From NCBI GenBank assembly GCA_964420395.1, contig CAYQTJ010000004.1, forward strand, positions 1 to 64,000: a stretch of DNA of 64,000 bases, read 5' to 3'. The translations under genes were made by a program, and so were the position numbers. Shown here in pieces: positions 1-8,392 of this stretch. Source of the DNA: CAVSZB01 sp964420395. Lineage in GTDB: Bacteria > Krumholzibacteriota > Krumholzibacteriia > LZORAL124-64-63. The notes beneath the pieces were generated by a model, which did no database searches, had not been told where the DNA came from, and saw only the letters and a list, made by a program, of their open reading frames with translations. Every line of letters begins with the position of its first letter. The first letter of the stretch is position 1.

Positions 1-2
1 GC

Positions 3-1109
3 GGCGAGCGGCGCGTCTACGCGGCGGTGAAGTTCTTCCTCTTCACGATGGTGGGCAGCATCTTCATGCTGGTCGCGATCCTCTACTGCTACGTGCGCGC
101 CGGCAGCATGGCGCTGGACGACTTCATGGCGCTGCGGCTGCCGCACGAGGCGCAGCTCTGGCTGTTCGCCGCCTTCGCGCTGGCCTTCGCGATCAAAGTG
201 CCGCTATTCCCCCTGCACACCTGGCTGCCCGACGCCCACGTGGAGGCGCCCACGGCCGGCTCGGTCATCCTCGCGGCGATCCTGCTGAAGATGGGGACGT
301 ACGGCCTGCTGCGGTTCGCGCTCCCGCTCTTCCCGCACGCGGTGGCGGTGTTCGCCCCCTGGCTGGCGCTGCTGGCGGTCATCGGCATCGTCTACGGCGC
401 GCTCGTGGCGATGGTGCAGCCGGACATGAAGAAGCTGGTCGCCTACTCGAGCGTGAGCCACCTCGGCTTCGTCGTGCTCGGCCTGGTCAGCCTCACGCCG
501 GAGGGGCTGGCGGGCGGGATCTTCCAGATGCTCGCCCACGGGCTGAGCACCGGCGCGCTGTTCCTCCTCGTCGGCGTGCTCTACGAACGGCGGCACACCC
601 GCCTCATCGCCGACTTCGGCGGTCTCGCCCACGTCATGCCGCGCTACGCCGCGGTCTTCATGTTCGTCTCCCTGGCCAGCATCGGGCTGCCGGGGCTGTG
701 CGGCTTCGTCGGGGAGTTCCTGGTGCTCTTCGGCACGTTCCGCAGCGACCTGCTGCCGCACGCGCGCCTCTTCGCGGCCGTCGCCGCCGTCGGCGTCGTG
801 CTGGGCGCGATCTACATGCTCTGGATGTACCAGCGTGTCTTCTTCGGCCCGGTGCGGCACGAGCAGAACCGCGCGCTGCCCGATCTGCGGCCGCGGGAGG
901 TGGCCTATCTCCTGCCGATCCTGATCGGGATCCTCTGGCTGGGGATGCGGCCGGCGCCGCTGCTCGACCGCATGCAGCCGTCCATCGAGCGCCTGCTCGC
1001 GCCGCTGGCGCGCGAGTTGGCCGGTCCGGACGATCCGGCGCGCCACGCGGCCTTCGTGGCCCCGTCGCGCCCGGCCACGCGGCCCGCAACGCCGCCGGAG
1101 GGTGAGTGA
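3..1109 (+). CDS. nuoM: NADH-quinone oxidoreductase subunit M (5' partial)
   Basis: This is the C-terminal three quarters of the antiporter-like membrane subunit M of respiratory complex I, which helps pump protons during NADH oxidation. The frame is already open at base 3 and reads into the conserved 'YAAVKFF' region, so the true start lies left of the window. Family landmarks are 'KVPLFPLHTWLPDAH' with its transport-related lysine, 'APTAGSVILAAILLKMGTYG', and 'MKKLVAYSSVSHLGF', spread over about ten hydrophobic helices. The last 40 residues are a hydrophilic Pro/Ala-rich tail. The stop overlaps the start of nuoN (TGATG), which indicates translational coupling within the nuo operon. Confidence 0.96.
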   Translation, partial: GERRVYAAVKFFLFTMVGSIFMLVAILYCYVRAGSMALDDFMALRLPHEAQLWLFAAFALAFAIKVPLFPLHTWLPDAHVEAPTAGSVILAAILLKMGTYGLLRFALPLFPHAVAVFAPWLALLAVIGIVYGALVAMVQPDMKKLVAYSSVSHLGFVVLGLVSLTPEGLAGGIFQMLAHGLSTGALFLLVGVLYERRHTRLIADFGGLAHVMPRYAAVFMFVSLASIGLPGLCGFVGEFLVLFGTFRSDLLPHARLFAAVAAVGVVLGAIYMLWMYQRVFFGPVRHEQNRALPDLRPREVAYLLPILIGILWLGMRPAPLLDRMQPSIERLLAPLARELAGPDDPARHAAFVAPSRPATRPATPPEGE

Positions 1110-2626
1110 TGCCGAGCGTGAGCGCCGTTCCCTCCCTCCAGTCGCAATTGCCGGCCCTGCTGCCGTACGTCATCACCGCGGCCGGCGGCGTCGTGGTGCT
1201 GCTGGCCGACGCCTTCAGCCGATCGGTGCGCCGGGATCACCTGTACATGCTGGCCGTGCTGACCATGCTGGGCGCCCTGGCGAGCCAGCTCGTCGTGCCG
1301 ACGGTGACCGAGGGGCTGCTGGGCGGGATGCTGAGCGTCGGGCCGTACGCCCGTTTCTTCAATTTCCTGTTCCTGGGCATCGCGCTGCTGACCGCGACCT
1401 TCGCCACGAGCGTCTTCGACCGCGACGGCCGGTGGCGCTCCGATTTCTACGCCCTGCTCGTGTTCGCCACCCTCGGCATGATGATCCTGGCCGCGGCCAC
1501 CGACCTGCTGGCGCTGTTCCTCGGGCTCGAGACGATGAGCCTCGCGGTCTACGTGCTGGTGGGCGGACGGCGCGGCTCGCTGCGTGGCACGGAGGCGGGG
1601 CTGAAGTACCTGCTGCTCGGGGCTTTCGCCTCGGCCTTCCTGCTGTTCGGCCTGGCGCTGCTCTACGGTTTCGCCGGCGCCACCGACTACGCCACGATCG
1701 CCGGAGCGGTGGCGGCCCCCGCGCACGACCGGGTGCTGCTGCTGGCGGCGCTCGGCCTGATCCTCGTCGGCTTCGGTTTCAAGATCGCCCTGGTGCCGTT
1801 CCACATGTGGACCCCCGACGTCTACGACGGCGCCGCCTCATACGTGACCGGCTACATGGCGACCGGCGTCAAGGCGGCGGCCTTCGCGGCGCTGCTGCGC
1901 TTCGTCTGGCTCGCCCTGCCGCCGCTGGCCGGATTCTGGTTCCCCCTCCTGGCGGCGCTGGCGGTCCTGACCATGACCCTGGGCAACCTGGTCGCCCTGG
2001 CGCAGGACGGACTCAAGCGCATGCTCGCCTGGTCGAGCATCGCGCACGCCGGCTACCTGATGCTGGGCGTGCTGGCGCTGCTGGCGCCGGCGCGCGGCGG
2101 CGAGGCGGGGCGCTTCGTCGCGGCTCTCGCCCCGGCCGCCGGGGGCGCGGTGCTCTTCTACCTCGTCGCCTACGCGCTGATGAACCTCGGGGCCTTCGGC
2201 ATCGTGTCGCTGCTCGGCCGCAGCCAGGATGAGGAGGCCGACCGGATCGCCGGCTACGCCGGGCTCTCCCGGCGGCAGCCGCTGGAGGCGGCCGCGCTCG
2301 CCGTCTGCATGTTGTCGCTGGCCGGGATTCCGCCCACCGCGGGCTTCATGGGCAAGTTCTACATCTTCAGCGCGGTGGTGAAGGCGGGGCTGGTGCCCCT
2401 GGCGGTCTGGGGCGTCATCAACTCGCTGCTCTCGGTCTACTTCTACCTGCGCGTGATCGTCGTCATGTACATGCAGTCGCCGGAGGGCGAGGAGATCCAT
2501 GACGGCCGCAGCTGGGAATCGCTGTTCGCCGCCGGGATGATCGCGCTGCTGCTGCTGTTCCTGGGCGTCTGGCCGGGCGGCCTGCAGCGCCTGGCCGAGG
2601 CGACGTTCCGGACGCTGGCCGGCTAG
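1109..2626 (+). CDS. nuoN: NADH-quinone oxidoreductase subunit N
   Basis: This 505-residue antiporter-like membrane subunit of complex I is usually the last gene of nuo operons, as it is here. The pore motifs 'FKIALVPFHMWTPDVYDGA' and 'LKRMLAWSSIAHAGYLMLG' and the later 'AGIPPTAGFMGKFYIFSAVV' are all present, with roughly fourteen hydrophobic segments, matching the family length. The ATG at 1109 overlaps the nuoM stop by one base; a GTG codon directly upstream is in frame, but the ATG gives the expected N-terminus. It is followed by a short hairpin and a convergent gene, so the operon appears to end here. Confidence 0.96.
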   Translation: MPSVSAVPSLQSQLPALLPYVITAAGGVVVLLADAFSRSVRRDHLYMLAVLTMLGALASQLVVPTVTEGLLGGMLSVGPYARFFNFLFLGIALLTATFATSVFDRDGRWRSDFYALLVFATLGMMILAAATDLLALFLGLETMSLAVYVLVGGRRGSLRGTEAGLKYLLLGAFASAFLLFGLALLYGFAGATDYATIAGAVAAPAHDRVLLLAALGLILVGFGFKIALVPFHMWTPDVYDGAASYVTGYMATGVKAAAFAALLRFVWLALPPLAGFWFPLLAALAVLTMTLGNLVALAQDGLKRMLAWSSIAHAGYLMLGVLALLAPARGGEAGRFVAALAPAAGGAVLFYLVAYALMNLGAFGIVSLLGRSQDEEADRIAGYAGLSRRQPLEAAALAVCMLSLAGIPPTAGFMGKFYIFSAVVKAGLVPLAVWGVINSLLSVYFYLRVIVVMYMQSPEGEEIHDGRSWESLFAAGMIALLLLFLGVWPGGLQRLAEATFRTLAG

Positions 2627-2627
2627 G

Positions 2628-2645
2628 CGCGGCCCGACGGCCGCG
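2628..2645. terminator. Short GC hairpin between convergent genes
   Basis: CGCGGCC and GGCCGCG pair as a 7-bp stem around a CGAC tetraloop, directly after the nuoN stop and before the stop of the convergent acyl-CoA dehydrogenase. There is no T tract, so it is only a candidate bidirectional terminator. Confidence 0.35.
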
Positions 2646-2652
2646 GACGCGG

Positions 2653-3822
2653 TCAGCCGCGGAACGCCGGAATGCCGGTGATCTCCGCGCCGACGACCAG
2701 CGTGTGGATCTCGTGGGTCCCTTCGTACGTCTTCACGGACTCGAGATTCGTGAGGTGGCGGCCGACGGGATACTCGTCGGTGATGCCGGCAGCGCCGAGG
2801 ATCTCCCGCGCGGAACGGGCGCAGTCGAGCGCCATCGCCACGTTGTTGCGCTTGGCGAGGGAGACCAGCGGCACCGGATTGACCCCGCGGTCCTTGAGCC
2901 GCCCGAGCTGGTGCGCCAGCCCCTGCGCCTTGGTGATCTCCGTCAGCATGTCGACCAGGCGCGCCTGCACCAGCTGGAAGGAGGCCACGGGGCGATCGAA
3001 CTGGCGCCGCTCGAGGGCGTAGGCGAGCGCCGTGTGGTAGCAGTCGGCCGCCGCGCCGACGGCGCCCCAGGCGATGCCGTAGCGCGCCTCGTTGAGGCAG
3101 GCCAGGGGCGCCCTGAGGCCGCGCGCGCCCGGGAGGCGGGCGCTGTCGGGCAGCCGCACGGCGTCCAGCGACAATTCTCCCGTGTCGCTCGCCCGCAGGC
3201 TGTACTTGCCGCGGATCGTCTGCGCGGCGAAGCCGGGCGCGTCCCGCTCGACGAGGAAGCCGAGCACGCCATCGGGCCCGCGCGCCCAGACCAGGGCCAC
3301 GTCGGCGAGGGTGGCGTTGGTGATCCACACCTTGGCTCCGTGGAGGACCCAGCCGTCGCCGTCGCGGACCGCGGTCGTTTCCATCCCCCCCGGATCGCTG
3401 CCGTGGCCGGCCTCGGTCAGGCCGAAGCAGCCGAGCAGGCGGCCGGCCGCCAGCTCGGGCAGCCACTTCCGCTGCTGCGCCTCGCTGCCGTAGACGCTGA
3501 TCGGCCACATGACGAGACTGCCCTGGACGGAGGCGAAGCTGCGCAGGCCGCTGTCACCCCGTTCGAGCTCCTGGCAGATCATTCCGTACAGGGTCGAGGA
3601 GAGGCCGGCGCAGCCGGGACCCCGCACGCTCGGGCCGAGCAGCCCCAGTTCGCCCAACTCGCGCCCCAGTTCGACGGGAAAGGTGCCGGCGGCGTGGTGT
3701 TCGCGCACCACCGGCAGGAAGCGCCGCTCGACCCAGCCGCGGACGGTGTCGCGCACCGAGCGCTCCTCGTCGCCGAGTTGGGCCTCGAAGCCGTAGAAAT
3801 CGACGCCGCGATAGGCCTGCAT
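2653..3822 (-). CDS. Acyl-CoA dehydrogenase, glutaryl-CoA dehydrogenase-like
   Basis: This is a flavin-dependent acyl-CoA dehydrogenase of about 389 residues. The sequence resembles glutaryl-CoA dehydrogenase (lysine/tryptophan/aromatic degradation to crotonyl-CoA) more than fatty-acyl enzymes: 'GCFGLTEAGHGSDP' at the FAD/substrate site, 'RQFDRPVASFQLVQ', and the C-terminal 'NLESVKTYEGTHEIH', where the glutamate of 'YEGT' is the expected catalytic base. The start was set at the ATG preceded by GGAGGCAGC rather than an upstream in-frame ATG that would add 25 low-complexity residues. It is monocistronic and divergent from the sulfatase-fold gene. Substrate specificity is inferred, and no partner pathway genes are adjacent. 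Confidence 0.85.
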   Translation of the reverse strand: MQAYRGVDFYGFEAQLGDEERSVRDTVRGWVERRFLPVVREHHAAGTFPVELGRELGELGLLGPSVRGPGCAGLSSTLYGMICQELERGDSGLRSFASVQGSLVMWPISVYGSEAQQRKWLPELAAGRLLGCFGLTEAGHGSDPGGMETTAVRDGDGWVLHGAKVWITNATLADVALVWARGPDGVLGFLVERDAPGFAAQTIRGKYSLRASDTGELSLDAVRLPDSARLPGARGLRAPLACLNEARYGIAWGAVGAAADCYHTALAYALERRQFDRPVASFQLVQARLVDMLTEITKAQGLAHQLGRLKDRGVNPVPLVSLAKRNNVAMALDCARSAREILGAAGITDEYPVGRHLTNLESVKTYEGTHEIHTLVVGAEITGIPAFRG

Positions 3823-3931
3823 GCTGCCTCCGATCCCGCGAGGACGGCCGGTCCGGACGCGGTCCGCGGCCGGCACCGCTGCGCGGCGCATTCCCAATCT
3901 GCCGCAAGCCGCGCTTGACCGCCAGCCGCAT

Positions 3932-3943
3932 TTGATCGATCAA
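3932..3943. promoter_or_regulatory. Perfect 12-bp palindrome in a divergent promoter region
   Basis: TTGATCGATCAA is a perfect inverted repeat and one of the few AT-rich stretches in the 174-base gap between two divergent genes. Its placement fits an operator for a dimeric regulator, but no second copy was noticed and no regulator gene is adjacent. A TTGACC at 3915-3920 could be part of a promoter, but no good -10 box is correctly spaced. Confidence 0.25.
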
Positions 3944-3996
3944 TACGGCGCGCCGTCGCCGCCCGCGGGGGGAGTCGCGGCGCGGGGGAGGGCGCG

Positions 3997-5973
3997 TTGC
4001 GCGGCTGGTTGCGAAGCGGGGCGGCGGCGCTGCTGGCCGCGTGGGCGGTCGGCGCGGCGCTCGGGGGGCTGGAGGCGGTCCTGCAGTGGTTGCGCTTCGG
4101 CCCGCCGGCGGATCTGCCGCAGCAGGGATTCTGGCGCGCCTGCCTGCCGTCCGCGGTCGTCTGCGGCGCCGCCGCGGCCGCGGCCGCGCTCTTCGTCTTC
4201 CCGGCCGCCGGGCTGGTGTTGCGGCTGCGGCGGGCGCGCCGGCCGCGTCGCGGGGCCTTCGCCGCGGCGGTCGCCGGGGCGGCGTCCTCCCTGCTGGTCG
4301 TCTGGTCCGCCTACCTGCTGCGGGAGCACCTCGTGCCGGCCTGGTGGAGCGCGCACGGCGGCGTGGCCGGCAAGGGGGCGCTCGGCCTGCTCTGGCTCGG
4401 CGCCGCCGGCCTCGGCTGCGTCGCGCTGCGACCGGTGGCCGACCGCCTGGCCCGGCGCTCCGCCTGGCTGCTGCTCGGGCCGCTGGCGGCGATCGCCGCC
4501 GGTGCGCTCGCCTGGCCGCACTGGCGCGCCGACGAGCCGCGCCGTCGCACCGCGGGGCTGGAGCGGCGGGTCGCGGCGCCGGCGGGGGCGCCGAACGTCG
4601 TCCTGCTCACCATCGACGCCTGGCGGCGCGATCACCTGTCCTGCCTGGATCCGGCGTCGCCGCCCACGCCGCACCTCGACCGGCTGGCGGGGGAGGGGGC
4701 GCTGTTCGCGAACGCCTGGACGCCGAGTCCCTGGACGCTGCCGGCGGCCGGCGCCCTGCTGACCGGCTGGCCCCCGGCCGCGCTCGGCGTGCGCCAGTAC
4801 CGGCCGCTGCCTGCCGGGGTCGGCACGCTGGCCGCGACGGCGTGGAGCGGCGGCTGGGAGACGGCGGCCTTCGTCACCAATCCGTACCTTTCGCGCTGGT
4901 ACGGCTGCGACCGCGGCTTCGCCACCTTCGCGCACTCCCTCGTTCTGGAGCCGCTCGAGCCGGCGGCGCGTTGCGTGCTGGTGCGGGAGCTGTCCCGCTA
5001 CGCCGATCTCCATTTCGAGGCTTCGGAGGCGGGGGTCGTGATGCCGCAGGCGCTGCGCTGGCTGCGCCGCCACGGCGGCGAGCGCCCGTTCTTCCTCTGG
5101 ATCCACCTGCTCGACCCGCACCTGCCGTACAGCTGGCGCGAGCTGCCGGACGACCGGCCGGGGGCGGCCGGGGAAGGCCGCGGCGTCGCGCCGCTGGCCG
5201 CGGACGTGCCGGATACCGGCCATTTCCGCGGGCGCCGCTTCATGGCGCTGCGCGAGGTGCGCTCGGGGGCCTGGGTGCCGGACGCGGCGGCGCGCCGCGC
5301 GATCGCCGCGCTCTACGGGCGGGAGGTGCAGTACGCCGACGCCTGGGCGGGCCGGCTGTTCGCGCAGTTGCGGGAGTCGGCGCTGCTGGACCGCACGCTG
5401 ATCGTCGTCACGGCCGATCACGGCGAGGAGCTGTTCGATCACGGCGGAATCGACCACGGCCACAGCCTGTTGCCGGAGGTGACGGGGGTGCCGTTGATCG
5501 TCCGCTTCCCCGACGGCGCGGGGGCGGGGAGCGTGAGCCGCGAGCCGGTCTCGCTGCTCGACGTGGTTCCCACCATCGCGGCGGCGCTCCGCTGGCCGCG
5601 GCCGGCGGGGACCGTGGGCCGGAACCTGGCCCCGGCGCCTGCCGACCCGTCCGCGGAGGCGTCGCGGGGCGGGCCGCTGGTCCTGGAGAACCTGCTCTAC
5701 GGTCCGCAGCAGGTGGGCTGGCTGCAGTGGCCATGGCTGGGTGTGGCGCCGGACTCGGGCGGTCGCGAAAGCTGGTACGACCTCGCGGCTTCGCCCCGGG
5801 CGGTCGTCGCCGCGCCGGCGCCGGCGGAGGCGGACTCGATCGTGGCGAGAGGGGCGCGGCTGCGCGCCGTCTGGCGACAGGCCGGCGACCTGCTGCGCGA
5901 CGGAGCCGGCGGCCCTGCGGCCGGCGGGGTGCCGGAGGACCTGCGCCGCCAGTTGCGCAGCCTCGGCTACTGA
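3997..5973 (+). CDS. Membrane-anchored sulfatase/alkaline-phosphatase-superfamily hydrolase
   Basis: This 658-residue protein has about five hydrophobic segments in residues 1-170, followed by an alkaline-phosphatase-superfamily domain. Metal-site motifs are visible: D207 in 'LLTIDAWRRDHL' and 'TADHGEELFDHGGIDHGHS' near residues 470-490. The nucleophile position in 'PWTLPAAGALLTG' is a threonine (T247), not the Cys/Ser of the formylglycine motif CxPSR. A classical sulfatase reaction is therefore unlikely; phosphoethanolamine- or phosphoglycerol-transferase-like chemistry on an envelope substrate fits better (inference). The C-terminus 'LRSLGY' is typical of this sulfatase subgroup. The start is a TTG preceded by GGGGGAGGG. 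Confidence 0.8.
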   Translation: MRGWLRSGAAALLAAWAVGAALGGLEAVLQWLRFGPPADLPQQGFWRACLPSAVVCGAAAAAAALFVFPAAGLVLRLRRARRPRRGAFAAAVAGAASSLLVVWSAYLLREHLVPAWWSAHGGVAGKGALGLLWLGAAGLGCVALRPVADRLARRSAWLLLGPLAAIAAGALAWPHWRADEPRRRTAGLERRVAAPAGAPNVVLLTIDAWRRDHLSCLDPASPPTPHLDRLAGEGALFANAWTPSPWTLPAAGALLTGWPPAALGVRQYRPLPAGVGTLAATAWSGGWETAAFVTNPYLSRWYGCDRGFATFAHSLVLEPLEPAARCVLVRELSRYADLHFEASEAGVVMPQALRWLRRHGGERPFFLWIHLLDPHLPYSWRELPDDRPGAAGEGRGVAPLAADVPDTGHFRGRRFMALREVRSGAWVPDAAARRAIAALYGREVQYADAWAGRLFAQLRESALLDRTLIVVTADHGEELFDHGGIDHGHSLLPEVTGVPLIVRFPDGAGAGSVSREPVSLLDVVPTIAAALRWPRPAGTVGRNLAPAPADPSAEASRGGPLVLENLLYGPQQVGWLQWPWLGVAPDSGGRESWYDLAASPRAVVAAPAPAEADSIVARGARLRAVWRQAGDLLRDGAGGPAAGGVPEDLRRQLRSLGY

Positions 5974-6002
5974 AGCCCGGGGCGGCCCCGCCGCGCCGGG
6001 CT
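5974..6002. terminator. Bidirectional terminator-like hairpin
   Basis: AGCCCGG pairs with CCGGGCT, and an inner GCGG/CCGC stem follows after a single G-G mismatch, around a CCCCG loop. It lies exactly between the stop of the sulfatase-fold gene and that of the convergent NifU-like gene, overlapping the latter stop codon. No clear T run is present. Confidence 0.5.
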
Positions 6003-6219
6003 ACAGCGCCTCGACCGACCTGACCTCGGGGATCTCGCTGCGCAGCCGGGCCTCGATCCCCTGCTTGAGCGTCATGAGCGACATGGGGCAACTGCCGCAG
6101 GCGCCGGTGAGCCTCAGCGTCACCACGCCGGCGTTGAAGTCGATGTATTCGAGGTCTCCGCCATCGGCCTGCAGGGCGGGCCTGATCCGCTCGAGGGCGG
6201 CCTTGATCTTCTCTTCCAT
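6001..6219 (-). CDS. NifU C-terminal-domain Fe-S scaffold protein
   Basis: This 72-residue stand-alone NifU C-terminal (Nfu-type) domain binds a 4Fe-4S cluster and delivers it to apo-proteins. The family signature 'LTGACGSCPMSLMTLKQGIE' carries the CxxC cluster ligands, followed by 'IPEVRSVEAL'. It has no N-terminal IscU-like or A-type domain, so it is a minimal Nfu. A start at the ATG gives the usual 'MEEKIKAALERIRPALQADGG' beginning (split here as family-typical), and AAAGGATG provides a ribosome site. It lies alone between a hairpin and its own promoter candidate; no isc/suf genes are nearby. Confidence 0.93.
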   Translation of the reverse strand: MEEKIKAALERIRPALQADGGDLEYIDFNAGVVTLRLTGACGSCPMSLMTLKQGIEARLRSEIPEVRSVEAL

Positions 6220-6268
6220 GGCGCTTTGTCATCCTTTCTCAGGGTGGCGTGCGGCAAAGGTCGCCCAC

Positions 6269-6296
6269 AAGCTACCGCGCGCCGCGGCGCTGTCAA
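6269..6296 (-). promoter_or_regulatory. Candidate promoter for the NifU-like gene
   Basis: On the minus strand a perfect TTGACA (-35; 6296-6291) is followed after 16 bases by TAGCTT (6274-6269). The -10 is a weak match. It faces the NifU-like gene, whose start is about 50 bases downstream. Confidence 0.45.
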
Positions 6297-6315
6297 GCGG
6301 GCGCGCAGCGCGCGG

Positions 6316-6344
6316 TTGCCGTGACGCGGCGGCCGCCCTATGAT
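6316..6344 (+). promoter_or_regulatory. Candidate promoter for the IMPase-cutA-SAM hydrolase operon
   Basis: TTGCCG (6316-6321), a 17-base spacer and TATGAT (6339-6344) form a good sigma-70-type promoter about 40 bases upstream of the IMPase start. It is back-to-back with the minus-strand promoter at 6269-6296. Confidence 0.55.
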
Positions 6345-6385
6345 CGGCCGGCGGCGGCGGAACGGGCACGCGGTACGGGAGGGAC

Positions 6386-7210
6386 ATGGACGACCGGACC
6401 GGGTCGGAGCTGGCGCGGCTGCGCGCGATGGTGCTGCCGGCGGGGGAGCGGCTGCTGGCCGAGCAGGGCCGGCGACGCGAGATCGCCTGGAAGTCGCAGA
6501 CGGAACTGGTGACGGATCTCGACCGCCTGCTCGAGCGGGACCTCGTCGCCGCCCTGGCCGCGGCGCATCCCGACGACGGGGTGGTGGCCGAGGAGGGGGG
6601 GGCGCGCGCCGACGGTTCCGGCCGCGTCTGGTACCTCGATCCGATCGACGGTACGACGAACTACGTCCACGACTATCCGATGTACTGCGTCTCGCTGGCC
6701 TGCGCCGACGCGGAGGGGCCGCTGCTGGCCGCGGTCTACGCCCCCTACCTGGACGAGCTGTACCTGGCCGCCCGGGGCGCCGGCGCGTGGCTCGAACAGC
6801 CACGGGCCGGTGGCCGGCGTGCGCTGGCGCCGCGCGAGCCGGTGCCGATGCGCCGCGCCCTGCTCGCCACCGGCTTCCCCTACGTGCGCGACCGGCTCGT
6901 GGCGCGCAATGCCGCCAGCCTGCAGCGCTTCCTCATGATGGGGTGCGCCGACGTGCGGCGCGGCGGCAGCGCGGCGCTCGACCTGTGCCACGTGGGGGCC
7001 GGCAAGCTGGACGGCTACTGGGAACTGAGCCTGCGGGTCTGGGACGCCGCCGCCGGCACGCTGGTGGCGCGCGAAGCCGGCGCGCTGGTGACCGACTTCG
7101 CGGGGCGCGGCGGGTTGCTGAGCGGGAGCACGGTGCTGGCCGCCGCGCCGCAGCTGCACGGCGTGATGCTGGAGGCGCTGCGGGAGGGGGAGGATGGAAG
7201 CGGCGGCTGA
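6386..7210 (+). CDS. Inositol monophosphatase family protein
   Basis: This 274-residue enzyme belongs to the Mg-dependent phosphatase family that includes inositol monophosphatase, 3',5'-bisphosphate nucleotidase (CysQ) and histidinol phosphatase. Metal-binding motifs are visible: the glutamates of 'VVAEEGG', 'DPIDGTTNY' starting at D85, and the C-terminal 'WDAAAGTLVAREAGA'. Length is normal. It is the first gene of a three-gene unit and its 3' end overlaps cutA by 17 bases. The exact substrate cannot be read from the sequence; myo-inositol phosphate is only the family default. The ATG at 6386 follows GGGAGGGAC. Confidence 0.9.
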   Translation: MDDRTGSELARLRAMVLPAGERLLAEQGRRREIAWKSQTELVTDLDRLLERDLVAALAAAHPDDGVVAEEGGARADGSGRVWYLDPIDGTTNYVHDYPMYCVSLACADAEGPLLAAVYAPYLDELYLAARGAGAWLEQPRAGGRRALAPREPVPMRRALLATGFPYVRDRLVARNAASLQRFLMMGCADVRRGGSAALDLCHVGAGKLDGYWELSLRVWDAAAGTLVAREAGALVTDFAGRGGLLSGSTVLAAAPQLHGVMLEALREGEDGSGG

Positions 7211-7529
7211 GGCGCTCTGGGTGCTGGTCACCACCTTCCCGCGGCGCGACCTCGCCCTGGCGGCGGGCCGGCGCCTCGTGGCGGAGGAGCTGGCCGCCTG
7301 CGCCCAGGTGGGGGGGGATCTCGTGTCGTTCTACCGCTGGCGCGGCGAGGTGCGGGAGGAGGCCGAGGTGGCCATGACGCTCAAGGTCCGCGCGTCGCGC
7401 TACGCCGCCTGCGCGGCCCGGCTGCGCGAGTTGCACCCCTACGAGGTGCCGCAGATCGCCGGCTGGCCGCTCGCGCGCGTGGACCCCGACTACGCGCGGT
7501 GGGCCCGGGGCGGGGAGGAGCCGGCGTGA
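7194..7529 (+). CDS. cutA: Divalent cation tolerance protein CutA
   Basis: CutA1-family protein of 111 residues, a small trimeric ferredoxin-like-fold protein linked to copper and divalent-cation tolerance and sharing the PII-like fold; its biochemical role is unsettled. Family features are 'VLVTTFPRRDLALAAGRRLV', 'ELAACAQV', 'SFYRWRGEV' and 'HPYEVPQIAGWPL', all in order. The start is inside the IMPase gene, 17 bases before its stop, and the stop overlaps the next start (GTGA), indicating coupled translation in a three-gene operon. No metal transporter is adjacent, so the link to metals here rests on the family alone. Confidence 0.92.
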   Translation: MEAAAEALWVLVTTFPRRDLALAAGRRLVAEELAACAQVGGDLVSFYRWRGEVREEAEVAMTLKVRASRYAACAARLRELHPYEVPQIAGWPLARVDPDYARWARGGEEPA

Positions 7530-8353
7530 TCCGCGCGCTGACGCTGACGACCGATTTCGGCCTCGCCGATCCGTACGTCGCGGAGTTGAAGGCGGCGCTG
7601 CTCGCGGAGTGGCGCCGCTTCCCCGACCCGTTTCCGCTCCCGCTCCTGGTCGACATCTCGCACGCCCTCGCGCCGGGCGACGTGCCGGCGGCCGCCTGGC
7701 TGCTGGGGCGGGTCGCACCGGCGTTCCCCCCGGGAACGGTGCACCTGGCGATCGTCGACCCGGGGGTCGGCACGGATCGGCCCGCGGTGGCGGTCGCCGC
7801 CGGCGGCCAGTTCTTCGTCGGTCCGGGCAACGGGCTGTTCGGCTTCCTCGCGCGGGGCGGGCCGGTGGCGGTGGTCCGGCTCGACAACCCGCTCTACCGG
7901 CGCGGCGGCGCGGGGGGTCCGGCGCCCACGTTCGCGGGGCGCGATCTGTTCGCCCCGGCAGCTGCCCACCTGGCGATGGGGGTGCCGCTGCATCAACTCG
8001 GGTCGCCGGCCGGTGAAGACGCCCTCGGCGCGCCGGCCGTCCGGATCGACGCGCCGGACGGAGCGGCGGGGCCGGAGCTCGGGCGGATCGTCTGGATCGA
8101 CCGCTTCGGCAATGCGATCACGGACATCGCGCGGGACGGTCCCCACGGCGCGCGGCTGGGCGGAGGGAGCGCCGTGGCCGTCGGCGCGACCGCGGTCGCC
8201 GGACCGGTCCTCACCTTCGCGTTCGGCCCCGCGCAGCGGCCCTTCTGGTACTGGGGCAGCGGCGGCACGCTCGAGCTCGCCCTGCGCGACGGGGACGCGG
8301 CGGCCCGGCACGGCTGGCAGGTCGGCATGGCGGTGCGGCTCGCCGCGCCGTAG
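7526..8353 (+). CDS. SAM hydrolase / hydroxide adenosyltransferase (DUF62) family
   Basis: This 275-residue protein is related to fluorinase and chlorinase. Characterised bacterial and archaeal members split S-adenosylmethionine with water into adenosine and methionine. Typical segments are 'LTTDFGLADPYVAELKAAL', 'DISHALAPGDVPAAAWLL', 'LAIVDPGVGTDRPAVAV' and 'FVGPGNGLF' in the N-terminal domain, and 'RIVWIDRFGNAITDI' leading into the C-terminal beta domain. The GTG start overlaps the cutA stop and follows GGAGGAG; a longer in-frame GTG at 7499 would overlap cutA more and has no ribosome site. It is the last gene of the unit. Confidence 0.9.
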   Translation: MIRALTLTTDFGLADPYVAELKAALLAEWRRFPDPFPLPLLVDISHALAPGDVPAAAWLLGRVAPAFPPGTVHLAIVDPGVGTDRPAVAVAAGGQFFVGPGNGLFGFLARGGPVAVVRLDNPLYRRGGAGGPAPTFAGRDLFAPAAAHLAMGVPLHQLGSPAGEDALGAPAVRIDAPDGAAGPELGRIVWIDRFGNAITDIARDGPHGARLGGGSAVAVGATAVAGPVLTFAFGPAQRPFWYWGSGGTLELALRDGDAAARHGWQVGMAVRLAAP

Positions 8354-8392
8354 CTTCATTCGGTTCGGACCGCTCCGGGCAGGGAGGTACGC

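Noticed and set aside
6001..6219. Nitrogen-fixation locus from the NifU match
   Set aside because: Only the generic C-terminal Nfu domain is present and no nif genes are nearby.
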